Part shown: piece by piece, positions 33,247 through 45,062 of the stretch
Position numbering within the stretch: position 1 is the first letter of the stretch
Layout of the letters: each line of letters starts with the position of its first letter
Assembly (NCBI GenBank): GCA_039621445.1
Contig: CP154956.1
Location: forward strand, 62,308,362 to 62,372,361
DNA: 64,000 nt
Reading direction: 5' to 3'
Origin: Euglena gracilis
Taxonomy: Eukaryota > Euglenida > Euglenophyceae > Euglenales
Position numbers and translations under genes: made by a program
The notes under the pieces: generated by a model
The model's input: the letters and a program-made list of their open reading frames with translations, nothing else
Databases searched by the model: none
What the model was told of the DNA's origin: nothing

Positions 33247-33852
33247 ACCTCCCCCCCCTTGTCCAACGACCACTAATGTTCGTCTCTGACCGGGGGGGGG
33301 GGGGCGGTCGCTAAAATGGCCAATGTTCGTCTCCGTCCAGGGGGGGTGGTCGTTAGACAAGCGGGGTGGACCCCAAATCGGAGGAAAATTTACCATAGAT
33401 GGAGGTATATGGCCATTTTTGGGCTCTTTTTGGCCATTTATGCTATTTCTTGACTACAGTTGGCCACTTTTGGCCATTTTTGGACATTTTTTTGGCGCTT
33501 TTGGGAACTTTTAAGCATTTTTGAACGCTTTTTGCCATGTTTGGTTGCTTTTGGCCGCTTTTGGCAACTGTTGGCCACACTTTGGCCCCCTTTGTCCATT
33601 TTTGGCCACTTTAGGCTGTTTTTGGTTACCTTTGGCCATTTTTGCCTTCTTTTTGCTTTTTTGGGGCAACTTTTTGGGCACCTTTGGCCACCCCTTGGCC
33701 ATTTTCGGCCATTTTGGGCATATTTTTGACTGTTTTTAGCCAACTTTTAGCAATTTTGGCCGGACCAACGTCGTATACAAAAAGATCGTCTCTGACCGGG
33801 GGGGGGTGGTCGTCAGACAAGCCCGGTCGTTGGGCAAGGGGGGGGGGGAGGT
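33247..33852. repeat. TIR element containing a GGCCATTTTT array
   Basis: Ends are ACCTCCCCCCCCTTGTCCAACGACC at 33247-33271 and its complement at 33825-33852, with length differences in the C/G run. Inside each end is CGTCTCTGACCGGGGGG. The centre (33405-33760) is a run of TTTTGGCCA-type units of about 10-12 bp. No coding capacity. Confidence 0.75.
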
Positions 33853-34259
33853 ACTTAAAAGCAAGTAAAAAAAAGCAGAAATATTTATTTTAGAAAGGAG
33901 AAGAAAGCCCCCCAAATGTTATAATCATCGAGAGATTTGCATTCCTACCAAAATATGGAACAGGAGCCATATGCGTGGGGGGGGATTTGGGGTATGTGGA
34001 GGGTTATGTGGCACGTAAAGAATCTCATCTCGGTTTGCGCACACCAATTTGTCGGGTGGAACCTCCTGCTGAAATTTTCTCAACAGATATTGGACCCTCG
34101 TTCGGATGGGCGAAGAAGGGAATTGACGAATTTCCCAGTGGCACCTTCTGGTAAAGGCAGCGGGCAAAAGAAATTGACCCAGTGCAGAGACCCAGTGCAG
34201 GTGGACTCAGGGGACAATCAGCTGTTTGGCATGTGCGAGGAAGAACCCCGACGCAGCAC

Positions 34260-34266
34260 CACACAC

Positions 34267-34314
<48 letters not shown>

Positions 34315-34315
34315 A
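34260..34315. repeat. CA microsatellite
   Basis: About 25 CA units with a CGCGCG interruption. Confidence 0.9.
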
Positions 34316-34644
34316 GAGATACCATAGATTCACTTAGTGACCCTGGGGGGTGGGCACTTTTGCTCAAGCGCAACCCCACCTACCTACTTCTTTCAAAAGC
34401 CCAGGATGGGGTCAACCACCCATCCACCCACCCTAAAGCCTGCCACAATCGGCCGAAAACCCCTGCAAAAAGTTTACCTGCCCCCCCCCCCCCCCCCCGG
34501 GGGGGCCAAGCCCAACCCACCCACCCACCCCCACCCGCCAGGGGGTCAGACAGGTGTTAAATGGATCCATGGTTGTCACCCCCCCCACACACATACGCCG
34601 GGGAGATGTGGTCACGCAGCGCCCGGTCTGCCGGCCAACAGCAC

Positions 34645-34838
34645 TTGGACACAGTGGGCCCGAAGCAGAGCGACAGCGTCCACCACCCCCATCTCCTCCC
34701 CTTCCTTGGGTTGGGGGCTACAGCAGTCCGCCAGGACGTGAGGGCTGCCAGGAGTGGCGGGGGCCGCCGCCACCACATCAAAAAGGGCCGGGCGGCCGCA
34801 CACGAAGCCCGCCAGAGGCCGGAACAGCCCTTCGCCGG
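34645..34838 (-). CDS. Candidate exon of long minus-strand gene
   Basis: Acceptor GTCTCCAG and donor GTGCTG bound 194 bp encoding GLFRPLAGFVCGRPALFDVV, then VLADCCSPQPKEGEEMG and VVDAVALLRAHCVQ. Looks like an alpha-helical protein. Not recognised. Confidence 0.45.
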
Positions 34839-34849
34839 CTGGAGACTGC

Positions 34850-36430
34850 CTTTGGTCGCCCGGCGTAGACCATAACACTGCCCCCCTTCCAGCAATCACT
34901 AACATTTGGGTCTGCCCGGGGGGGGGGGGCAAGAAAAGACTGGAGATCACACTCCCGCACCCAAGCCACAAGAAACTTCTTTCAAAACACCGCCCCGCCA
35001 CATTTCAAAGAGAGCACACCAATCAAAGTTCACAAAAACTCTCCATGGCAGCCATTGTGAGCGAGCAAGCAGTTTGCTGAAGGCAAAAAAAAGAGCGATG
35101 CCATCGAATGAGAAATTGTCTCCATGCGCAACATAAACCATAAAGCCAACCGGTCCACAAAACTGGAACTGGCAAATGTTCTTCATCCACATCCTGGGAA
35201 TTACTGCGGAAAAAATAACTCGGCTGGGACAAAGAGAGGGATGGGAATTTGGGTACGACACTGGCATTGGGAAGCCTTAAGGAGGTGGCAAATTTTCGGG
35301 GGCAACGCTTGCGGAGGTGTCAATTGCACTGAGCTGTTCCCAAAGAGCAAACAAGCAACAGGCATATCTCTCACAAAAAGAGGAAAACCATCAGTTGTGG
35401 TGGCTTTTTTGGCATTCTGCTCATGGGTGAATTTGCCAGCATATGCCCTAGATTGTGACAAACCGAGAACTAAAAACGATAACAATGCAACAAAGACCAC
35501 ACTGTGCTCCATTGTGTGCTTTTGGGCCTTGGTTATGCGGGGAAGAGGTTTACAGAGTGAAGCGGCCAACGACAGCCTCATCGAAAGATACTCCCAGTAA
35601 ATCTGATGAGCTCACTGTCAACTGCAGGGTGGGACCGACAGAGATCCGGGGTGAGGGGAGGAGAGGGCATGACGGGCCAAAAGGGGTGGTGCTGCTTGGA
35701 TATGGGGGGGGATTGATTTTGTTGGGGAAAATGGGAACCTCATACCAAAAAGGCAAAAAAATCACTCATCATTCATTTTGAAGGTTCTTGGACACCAACA
35801 ACCAACACTTGGGACCCCATGTTGGACCGTGCTGTGCTGGCAAGAGCCAACTCACCAGAGACAGTTATCACGCCGGCAAGGATTAGAACTACAAATAAAT
35901 TGTGTTTGTCACTGGAACAAGGGGGGAAACTATATTCAAGCTGCGAGAGGAGTTCGACATTTGGGGGGTTGCATCTTGTGGGAGGGTTCACAGGTAATCG
36001 ACTTTGATGGGGTGGGAAATTCCTCGGGATACAGTGGTGTCCATAAATATTCATACCCCCCCCAGATGGAAACCATGTTCCAGCCGTGAAGCATTCCATC
36101 CATGGCATGTCAAATGGACATACTTTGCCCAAAGGGCACCCTTTAACGTTTTGCTCGCTGGCCAACACCTTTGTAAGCCTTTCTGCCCGTTCTTGGGCCT
36201 GAGGAGTCTGAGAAAGGCCTTGGAGTTGTAATGCAAAGGTTGACACGACTGACACAAATCTCAAAAATGGCAAATCTAAAAACAATCCCCTGGAAAAAAG
36301 CAACAATTTTTTTTGAGATTACGTCAAAGTGCCTGACAGTAAAAGCAAAAAATATTTTTTTTGAGTCCATGTTTTAGTAATCTTTTATTTTTTTGAAAAA
36401 AATATGATCAGTTTCGGCTGTGAATAGAAT
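34850..36430. other. No firm gene
   Basis: A minus-strand frame at 35201-35581 starts with a signal-peptide-like stretch (VVFVALLSFLVLGLSQSRAYA region), but there is no other support. Position 36030-36062 (CAGTGGTGTCCATAAATATT) resembles a Tc1-type transposon end without a partner. Confidence 0.3.
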
Positions 36431-36625
36431 CAAATGGCAAAGGCCCTGGGCGTGGGTGGCGGCGGCGGTGGCAGCCAGAGGCAGCCGAGGGCCACCCCGA
36501 GGTCGGGGCAGGCAGAGAGTCGGTCTGCCAGCAGCGCCGCCAGCGGCGGGGGCAGGGGCAGCGGGTTGCCTCGGGGCACGGCGACCGGGGGCGAGCCCAC
36601 ACCCAAGTCCGGCAAAAACGCCGCG
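36430..36625 (-). CDS. Candidate exon, weak
   Basis: Frame encodes PLPPPLAALLADRLSACPDL and GVALGCLWLPPP. Composition fits the neighbouring exons, but splice sites are not clear. Confidence 0.3.
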
Positions 36626-37079
36626 GCTGACAACGCCCTTCCCAAAGTGTCAAGGCAGGAACAGTGGCACAGCCAACCTTCCTTTTCAACTCGGAATATC
36701 CCCCCGGGGTGGGCGGTTCCCGTGCCGGACTGCATGCGTGGGGTGAGGGACCCTCGGGGGGGGGGTCTTAAACAGAAGCCCGAGCACAACAGCCGCCCAC
36801 TGGGGAATTGAAGGGTTCCCCTTCACAGGCCCAATCTAGCCGGAGCGGAACACGGTTCTGGCTGGGAAAAAGGTGCTGGCACTTTTCCTTCAAGGGTATC
36901 ACCAGTCATAGAACAGATCACAGGGGATTTGTTCAGGGCACCCCCGGGGGGGGGTCCAGCCGGCTGGTGGGTTGGACCCAACTGATATCCAAAAAAAAAC
37001 AACAACAACAAAAACTAGCAAGAAATCAGGGAATCTAAATCCTGTTGGGTTGAAACTTTCCAGCCAAAGTTCGGAGGTA

Positions 37080-37690
37080 AACCCTTCTCAAATCACCTCA
37101 AACAACGTTCGAGGACGAGTCGAATGTCGTTCGAGCACGTTCGAGGAGGCTCTAGCTAGCTTCGTCCTACGTTCATGCATAAAGGTTTTTGGGGGCCCGT
37201 CTGCGAAAAGGATTTGCATAACGATGGGGAATTGCACACACAGGGAATACGTTACACAAGATTTGACATTTCAGGTCCCTCCGAACAGTTGCGTACAAAA
37301 GGGCATGGTCAATAAAGTTGTTGAAATAAATTGTCAATAAATTAGTTGAAATGACATGCTTTCTTCTTGCGGTTTCATGGACAAAAATGGTTGGAGGAGA
37401 CTCTCCAGCTTCTCGTTTGCAATATCGTTTGAGCACGTTTGAGGAGGCTCAAGAGCCTCCTCCTACGGAGCCTCCTCCTACCGTAACCCCCAGGGGTGTG
37501 CTGAAATTAGGCACGAAAGTTTTTGGGCTGAAAGAGTTGTTTCTCGCTGCCTTAGGGTTTGGGTGGGGGGGGGCCTGGAGAGTCTCCTCAAATGTCGCTC
37601 GAGCTCGTTCGAGGTGGTTCAGGGAGGCTGTTTAAGCCCCCGGAAGGGGGCTTCAAACGTTAGAGGCTCGAACTCAAACGTTCGCGCTCG
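37080..37690. repeat. CGTTCGAGG-rich repeat
   Basis: Many direct and inverted copies of GTTCGAGG(A/C)GG and GTTTGAGGAGG, plus a TTTAAGCCCCCGGAAGGGGG-type hairpin. Related blocks occur at 51240-51840. Confidence 0.65.
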
Positions 37691-37702
37691 AGCCTCACCC
37701 AC

Positions 37703-37707
<5 letters not shown>

Positions 37708-37754
<47 letters not shown>

Positions 37755-37780
37755 GCACACACACACACACACACACCACT

Positions 37781-37813
<33 letters not shown>

Positions 37814-37858
37814 ACAACACACACAACACACACACAACACAACGCACACAACACACAC

Positions 37859-37893
<35 letters not shown>

Positions 37894-37905
37894 CACACAA
37901 CACAC
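37708..37905. repeat. CA microsatellite, imperfect
   Basis: Long CA array with ACAACA and CGCACG variants, continuing into ACACAACA-type sequence to about 37980. Confidence 0.95.
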
Positions 37906-38014
37906 CTCACCACAACATAACACAGCACAGTACAGCACAACATAGCACAACACAACACACGCAGAGCATAACACAGCACAGAAGCATACAACATGAACTG
38001 GGCTGCCACCCCAC

Positions 38015-38092
38015 CAGCAGCAGGCTGGCCGGCAGGTTATGGCTGGACCAGAACCGCAGGAGCGCTGCCAGCAGGGCGTGCAGAGCGGTCAA
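38015..38092 (-). CDS. Candidate alpha-helical exon, 26 codons
   Basis: Acceptor CTGCCCAG and donor GTGGGG bound exactly 26 codons in phase 0: LTALHALLAALLRFWSSHNL then PASLLL. Amphipathic helix pair. Enclosed between two dinucleotide arrays. Confidence 0.45.
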
Positions 38093-38246
38093 CTGGGCAG
38101 CCCCCGGGGCATCTGGCCGCCGCCTCCAGGCCACCGTCTCTGGTGATGGCAACTGGGTTGGTGGCCTGACCCAACGACAGCAGGTATTTGATATAGTTGT
38201 AAATCGATGCTTGGGGTGAACCCAAGAGAGGTCGACAAATACGACA

Positions 38247-38256
38247 CGCGCGCGCG

Positions 38257-38331
<75 letters not shown>
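38247..38331. repeat. CG/CA microsatellite
   Basis: CGCGCGCGCACG followed by about 36 CA units. Confidence 0.95.
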
Positions 38332-38333
<2 letters not shown>

Positions 38334-39571
38334 AGGAGAGCATTAATACACCTCAACTCCAGCAGAGCTGGCTAGGGTGTTTCTGCCCACAGTGGAGCCA
38401 TGCATGTGCGTACCAAATTTTTGCTTAACGTCCACCTAATGTTAGGCCAAAAATGCCAACCCGAACCTTATTTCTTTTCTTTCAATACGCACCTCTGTCA
38501 GGGGGTGGTCAGCCAGCCAGCAACCCTTTTTCCAACCTCTGAGATAGACCCTGGGGGTGGTAAGGAAGGGTTGTTAAGGCGCAGTTCTTCCTGATCCTTG
38601 TTTAGTTAATAGCAGTCCAATCATATTGACAGATTCCACCCAGTTTGCGCAGTTTGCGCGTCTCGTCGATGTCCCAGCCGAACCAGACGTGGGAAAATTG
38701 AAACTGCAAGAAGATCCCAAATCCAGCAAATTATGCAAAAATTGATTTTGAAAAACCCAGAGCAACCTCTCCACCCTCCACCTGGAATCATCGTGTAACA
38801 AGTTTGGGCAGCACAAGGGAGGGGGGTGACAACTGCCCACCCATTTTCCGAGGCTGTCCAGAATTCCTTGAGGGTAACCCAGGACTCTTCATCAAGTGGT
38901 CATTTGTTGTCTTTATTAGGAGGTGTTGCATTTCCCTCGAAAAATTACCCAATCATCAACTTTTTGGTTTATACTCAGACGCAGAAACTTTCATTGGCGA
39001 CACAGAGGGGGGGGGGTGAGGGCTTTAAGATACCAAAACTTGGGACGGTAACACGCATACTGTAAATGTTTGACCATTATGTGCTCACGTCACAGGGGAC
39101 CCCACTCCAGGGCGTCCAGCTGGCAGCGTTTTTTCCCCAGCCGCCCACGGTGCAGCTAAATATTTTCTTTAGGTAAAAACCACAATCTCTGACAACAAAT
39201 TACGAAATAAATCAAATTTTCTAAATCATCTGACCTCCAAAAAACATGGCAAATTTCATAAGAAAGTACGAAAAATGACCCCAAAGGGGTCAAAGGCACT
39301 ACCTTGGCTCCGTAAGGGACTTCGAAAAATTTCGAAAATTTTGGGGTGCTATTACCCCCCCCCCCCAAATAATACCCCCCCCCTCGGGCCGGGACTTCGG
39401 GCGAAAAAAATAATACCCTGGAGGGTATTTTTTGGGGGGGGGTTAGTGCACAGGCATGTGCTGATGGTGGAGCTTTGGACCCCAAAGGCTGGTGCGGAGC
39501 ACCCCACCCCCTCCAACGAAACCGTAACCTGTCCACGTCACCCCCACGTTGCACCGCCGCGCCGCCCACAC

Positions 39572-39722
39572 TGGCGGGGACGCCGGGCGACCGCCGGTCT
39601 CTGGCTGGGGCTCGCTGTAGACCGACTGGTGGGCCCGCAGCACCGCGGCCACGTCGGACAGCACCGCCGCCGTGAGGTCGCCGGCCGCTGTTTGGGTGGC
39701 CTCGGCCGCAACGCACCCTTCG
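39572..39722 (-). CDS. Candidate exon of long minus-strand gene
   Basis: Acceptor GGGGCAG and donor GTGTGG enclose a frame with GCVAAEATQTAAGDLTAAVL, SDVAAVLRAHQSVYSEPQPE. Alanine-rich helices; not recognised. Confidence 0.4.
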
Positions 39723-40458
39723 CTGCCCCCCCCCCCACCGCCCATCCATGGGAGTGTTTCCCCCAGGAACTGTCAGGGGGGAAAAAGCAGAGGTGGCCTG
39801 GGTGGGAATCCAGGGGGGGGGTGTCCACTACACACGCTGGTGGTGTTGACTGGTTGAGCCCCCCTGAGGGGGGCTGGGTGCCACGTCCCGAGAAGAACTT
39901 CAAAAAGCACTTGAACAAATTATTTTTTCATCTTTTGCCGATTTGAGCCGCCAGACAGTCATGCCGCCAGTGACAAGGTGCGGTAAAGCCCCTCCCAAAT
40001 AATCAATCCCCCTGGTGCATTATTTGGTTCACTATTTTTGACAAATTTTTTGAGTGTAATTGCCTGGGTCCCTCTTTTGCAGATTTTGGGGTTTCCACAC
40101 CGTCGAAACTCTATTTTTTCCCGTCTCCAGATGCATGCAGGTGTAGAAGAGGTGATTTCTGTTTGTGTAGCCAAAATCGGTTCTCAAGGGGCTTTTATTG
40201 TTTGGGGGATATCATTTGTAGGAAATTTACTTGCAACTAAGGTTCATGTCACATGATGTTTCAATGGAGGGCACTGCCAAAAGCGGCCGATGAACTTGAG
40301 AGCGCGAAAAGAAGAACATGGGAATTGATGACGCAAAGCTGGTGTGTTTGTTTGGCCATGAGGACGGCCAGCTTTTTGGCTGCAATCAAGGCGAATGCAT
40401 CGCCAAGCCTTTGCTCTGAGCACCCTTCGGAGCACAGACAGGCTTAGCCCCCACCGAC

Positions 40459-40695
40459 CATGCCAGACGAGGAGCGTGCCTTGGTCGTGGTGCCGGAGGC
40501 GGCACTCGAACGCCTCCGCCAGTTGGCCCTGGCGCTCCAGGACGACGGCCGCCGCGAGGGGCTGCCGGTACTCGGCACACAGTGGCAGGATGGCGGCGGG
40601 GCGGTACCGGCCGTGGTACCGCCACAGGGCGGCCCGCAGCTGCCGTTGTATGGCGGCGGCCTCGGGCAGCCCATCCGTCAGCATCGCCAGCACCC
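40459..40695 (-). CDS. Exon with clathrin-heavy-chain-repeat-like helices
   Basis: Acceptor ACTGGCAG and donor GTCGGT (or GTGGGG four bases on) bound about 237 bp. The protein reads VLAMLTDGLPEAAAIQRQL, RYHGRYRPAAILPLCAEYRQ and PLAAAVVLERQGQLAEAFEC. The pattern of a helix ending in LC.EY....AAA.LLER.G....AFE is typical of the CHCR/VPS alpha-solenoid proteins of HOPS/CORVET complexes. The exact member is not identified. It is one of the best exon calls in this half. Confidence 0.55.
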
Positions 40696-40703
40696 CTGCC
40701 AGT

Positions 40704-41077
<374 letters not shown>

Positions 41078-41254
41078 CAGGGCTTTACTGAAGCAGTTGC
41101 CTCAGTGTGGTGGATGCACAGGCCCCTTTTGAACGCGCTGAGACCCTGTTTGTGATCCCAGACAACTCTTTTTTTTTTGGCCAAGGGGCACTGCTGCATT
41201 CCTTGGGTAAATGTCACTTGCCGTTAAAGCTTCCGTTCGGACTTGTGCCTTCAC

Positions 41255-41281
41255 ACTTAGACGGCCGGGAATGCACTTTTC
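41255..41281 (+). repeat. Terminal inverted repeat, left
   Basis: ACTTAGACGGCCGGGAATGC then ACTTTTC; exact complement of 44582-44608. Confidence 0.95.
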
Positions 41282-41314
41282 TTGTTGAGTCACAAAACTT
41301 AGGCAGTTTTAGTG

Positions 41315-44300
41315 AAAATGCGCATCCGCGCATTTTGGACGCGGAGTGCGCAGGTGCGCATTCTGAAGGGTTGTGTGTCTCTTCCAGACTGGGTGTAAAC
41401 ACCTCAAAAATGAGCTGTTTGGATAATACACGACCACAGGGACCACCCCCTGGTATACTGTTTCAACTGCATATCATGCTGTTTAACACTGTTTTCCGAC
41501 GACTGCGGAACAGTGAGTGGCTGGACAGACACTCGGCACACTCCACACGGCATGCGGAACACGGGCGATGCAGGCCAACCTGGACCTGGGTGTGCCACCT
41601 TGTGTTTACCGATGTGTGCTGATGGCTTCTGGGGGTAGGGCCTGGCGAACCCCGGGATGTGTACGGGAAGGAGCTCCGTCCAGACATAGAGACGCAGCCG
41701 TCCCAAGGTCAAAACAATAAGGCTGCCACTGAGTATCAGGGCCGAAGAATGCGCACCTGCGCATTTTTGGAAACCCAAAAGAATGCGCAGGTGCGCATTT
41801 TTTGGAATGAACACAGGCTGTGGGGAGGGGGAATGCGCACACGCGCATTGATGTTGAAGGACACACTGGGTATGGCCTGCTGTTTGCCTGCTTTGAATCC
41901 GAGCTGTGCACCGCTGTGATGTGGTTTGGGCTTGTAGAACACGGGTGTGCGAGGGGGGAGATGCACCAACAGAATCACCCTGGGCAACCATGTCGCGGTA
42001 CCAGACCACACCCTGAAACACGACACCTGCAGCGTGGAAAACCCTGGGCTCGGCGATGGCAGGTGTCAAGGCACGAATCGATGTCCTTCACTGACAGGGG
42101 AACTGCCCCCCTGCAGCGCAAGTCACCGAACAAACCAGAATGCGCACCTGCGCATTCCACTTCATCCGCTGCATCCAATGCCCAACCCAATCATGCTGCT
42201 CTAATGAACGTGTGGAGCAAGCCACAACGCACAGGCAACCGTCCCCCACCCGGCGGAGGTGATGGGCCGGTTGCTGGCAGCGTTGTCCGACCCCACGCTC
42301 CAGAGCGTGGATGGCAGCACACAGCCAATTGGCTCCCTGAACAACCTTATGTTTGGCTGCAGTGCAGGGTGCCAGCAGCACTGTGCCCCACAATTAGGGT
42401 CAACACAGGGGATTGTGTCTGGTTCCACACACGGAGCTCACGGGGTTGGCACCTCGAGAGTGAAACACCCCTGTCAGCACCTTTGGCATCATACCCCAAA
42501 AACGGTCTGTAAACACAGAACTATTTCACAATCAAAATGGACTCAAAGAAGCGAACACCGTTGGTCAGTCCTTGCCCCAAAATTTCTGCAGGACCTTGAG
42601 ACCGTCAGTCAGGCTCACGCACATCACAAAAAAACTGATTGATAAACCCAAGAATTTTTCCCGCTCTGCTTTTTCTGTGTATTCCACCGTGTCGCTCTAT
42701 GAAAATGGATGAGAAAGGGACTTCAATGCCCGAGGAAATTCCTCAGTGATGGGCACCCTAATTCCCAACCGCGGTCAGCAGTCTTTCATGGCATGAGTGA
42801 AAGCCGGTGAATGCGCACATGCGCAAAAATCGTCCTGTGCCTTTCTTTAAATTACCGCTACACCGCCGAATTTTTGTACTCCCAAGTGGGCTGCCACCAC
42901 CCACGACAACTCCCCCCGAGTGGCCTGGGTTTGAAACCACATGGCTGAAGTGTAGACCTCCTGGGAGGATCGAATGGTGTCCGAGGACGAGGCAGCCCTG
43001 GAGCGAAACATGGCCCAAGAGGACCACCACCTGTGGCCTTGTTGGCAACAAACGTCACCCACCACATAGAACCCTTTTTTATCATGTACTCAGAGTCGAC
43101 GTTCCAACGCTGCAAACAACACAACCCCTGGCCGCTGTGAAGACCAGGGAAAAGACATATGCACACACCTTCTCCACGCACCCCATCCCCATTGACTGCA
43201 GTCAAACATGGCACATCGGGGCGAATGCGCACATGCGCATTCCCTTCTTGTGTCTCCCCTTAAAGCACCCTGGTAGGAGGTTGCCACACAGGGCGATGCC
43301 CAACAACTCAGCGCACAAGGTGGAGGCACAGCCAGGGAGACATAAAACCCTACCCCGGCGGCATCCACCTGTGCAATGAGACGCCTCTGAAATTGCTAAC
43401 AAAGAGGCCAGCAGTGCACCATGGGGGTAGCCCTGCCACAATGCTGTGCTGGCACTGGGTTCAGGAGTGCGAGGCACAGCTCCCCACAACACAGAGAATG
43501 CGCACCTGCGCACTCCCCCTCACGAAATGCGCAGGTGCGCACTCTTGTGGATGCCCAGCACTGCTCCGCTCCTGCTCTCCTGCAGGTAGAATCACAGCCA
43601 GCCAGCGAAGAAATGGCCTCAAGAGTGCGCACGTGCGCATTCTTGTGCCTCATGCAACCTCGGAGAGGAGCCATTTTATGTTGTTTGTGAGGGCTGTTCT
43701 GGAGGGTGTAGTCTGTGGCAGAGAGGGCTGAAGTGGGGCTCCGCTCCGTAGCTTTAAAAACCAGTGACACACAGGAAAGGAGTGCAAAGCCAGCCCCCCC
43801 CTCCATACCCAGCACCCCATCCCAAACGTCAGACCTGAACACAGGTGGTCCCACATGGTGATGTGACGTGGTGCCTATGAGAAGGCACATGCGGAGAAGA
43901 CTGCGTGCGCCACTGGAGGGATGCTGTGCTTGCAAGTGTCAAGGAGGGGTGCAGTGCACCGTGTGGAATGGCAAACAGCAGGCAGCCTGAGGAGGGTAAC
44001 GAGCCCTCCCCTACAGACATCTGGTCTTGATTTTAACACACACACCCCACCACTCTCTGAATGCACACTACACGCACACAACAAACATTCACCATCGCCC
44101 CCTCGTGCCCTGCTTCCGGCACAGGGCACAGAACCTCCTCTCCACTCAAACCGTAGAGACAACAGTGCCCTGCTTGCCACAACCACCCCCGGGAGCCACA
44201 ATAACCGTCCAAAACATCAGGAAAAGGCCGGGATGGGGAGGGGGGTGAATGCGCACCTGCGCATTCACTGGGCACCACAAAACAGGGGGGACAGCCACAG

Positions 44301-44565
44301 GTACAACGCCTTCACCTGACGAGGGTTTGTCCTCGTAAAACAGCGTTTCGTGTCGCACCTACATTGGCAGACGGGGGTTTTCCCTCGGTCCGCGGAGGTG
44401 TTAAACCGTCATTTTCAAAACGAAAAAAGTCGGTTTACCCAGGAAAAAACATGGGGGTCGAAGGTAGTGGTACCAATTTTGGTACCAGGGGTTTCATCTG
44501 ACGGGTCGGCCGCCCCGTCAAGTGATGGCAACACACTTGGTCTCAAAAGAATGCGCAGGTGCGCA
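41315..44565. repeat. Thirteen interspersed palindromes, GAATGCGCA-NN-TGCGCATTC type
   Basis: Copies start at 41315, 41344, 41747, 41781, 41831, 42138, 42809, 43223, 43496, 43525, 43623, 44247 and 44549. Most are 20 bp: RAATGCGCA, a 2-bp centre (CC, GG, CA, CG or TC), TGCGCAYTY. Spacing is irregular (about 30 bp to 670 bp). The half-site TGCGCA resembles NRF-1-type sites of animals, but with a 2-bp centre. A binding site for an element-encoded or host protein is possible. Confidence 0.9.
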
Positions 44566-44581
44566 AAAAACCACCAAAAAT

Positions 44582-44608
44582 GAAAAGTGCATTCCCGGCC
44601 GTCTAAGT
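44582..44608 (-). repeat. Terminal inverted repeat, right
   Basis: GAAAAGTGCATTCCCGGCCG then TCTAAGT; exact complement of 41255-41281. Confidence 0.95.
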
Positions 44609-44629
44609 CACACACACCACATGCCTCAG

Positions 44630-44780
44630 GATGCCGGGATCATGACCCAGATCAAGACACAGGCAATCAATCGCTGTGGAAGGGTGGAGGGGACGCTGGG
44701 CTCAGCCTCCCTCAACGTGAGCACCACGTGCTGGCAGCGGAGGAGGGCGATGAGGTACAGTTCCGCGCAGGGCGTCGCTT
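44630..44780 (-). CDS. Candidate 3'-proximal exon
   Basis: Open frame encodes ELYLIALLRCQHVVLTLREA and EPSVPS, ending IPAS before TGA. Hydrophobic helix content fits neighbouring exons, but no clear acceptor was found. Confidence 0.3.
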
Positions 44781-44884
44781 AACGACCCCGGGGGAGGGTC
44801 CCGCTCAGAGGCTGGAAAATTTGGGCTGGCTGAAAAGAGGCTGCTGGCTGGCTGGACCCCCACTGGGGGGGATGGGGTGATGGG

Positions 44885-45062
44885 GGTGCCCTGCGGCTTG
44901 AGCGACGCCCTGGCACCACGGCGGCGGTCTGCAGCAGGGCGGGGGGCGGGGGGAGGCCAGGGGCGGCGGGGTCGAAGCATTCGACGGCCCGGAGCAGCAG
45001 CGGCGGGGTGGAGCAGGCCAGCAGAGCCGCGGAGAGCCGCCGCACCACCAGCGGCAGAGGGC
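44885..45062 (-). CDS. Candidate alpha-helical exon
   Basis: Encodes VVRRLSAALLACSTPPLLLR and AVECFDPAAPGLPPPPALLQ. Splice sites approximate. Confidence 0.35.

Larger units (their letters stand above)
41255..44608. mobile_element. 3.35-kb element with 27-bp perfect TIRs and palindrome array, no transposase seen
   Basis: The first 27 bases (beginning ACTTAGACGGCC) are the exact reverse complement of the last 27. CAC precedes the left TIR and follows the right TIR, a possible 3-bp target duplication, though the right flank is CA-rich. Inside are 13 TGCGCA palindromes and open frames of up to 230 codons with no recognisable domain. Probably a non-autonomous DNA transposon or a decayed one. It lies just past the candidate last exon of 44630-44780. 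Confidence 0.75.

Noticed and set aside
35201-35581. Secreted protein with signal peptide
   Set aside because: Hydrophobic N-terminus only; no homology signal, no support from splice sites or composition.
36030-36062. Tc1/mariner terminal repeat
   Set aside because: CAGTGGTGTCCATAAATATT resembles a Tc1-type end, but no inverted partner or transposase is visible nearby.
41404-42512. Transposase of the 3.35-kb element
   Set aside because: Frames of 221 (minus) and 230 (plus) codons overlap each other, run across palindromes and show no DDE/D, zinc finger or other transposase motif.
41315-44565. CRISPR array
   Set aside because: The palindromes are irregularly spaced (30 to 670 bp), vary at the centre and lie in a eukaryotic TIR element; no cas genes or uniform spacers.
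41255-44608. CACTA-type transposon
   Set aside because: The left edge can be read as CACTTAG, but the right edge lacks the matching final G, so the shared TIR starts at ACTTAG; no CACTA transposase seen.
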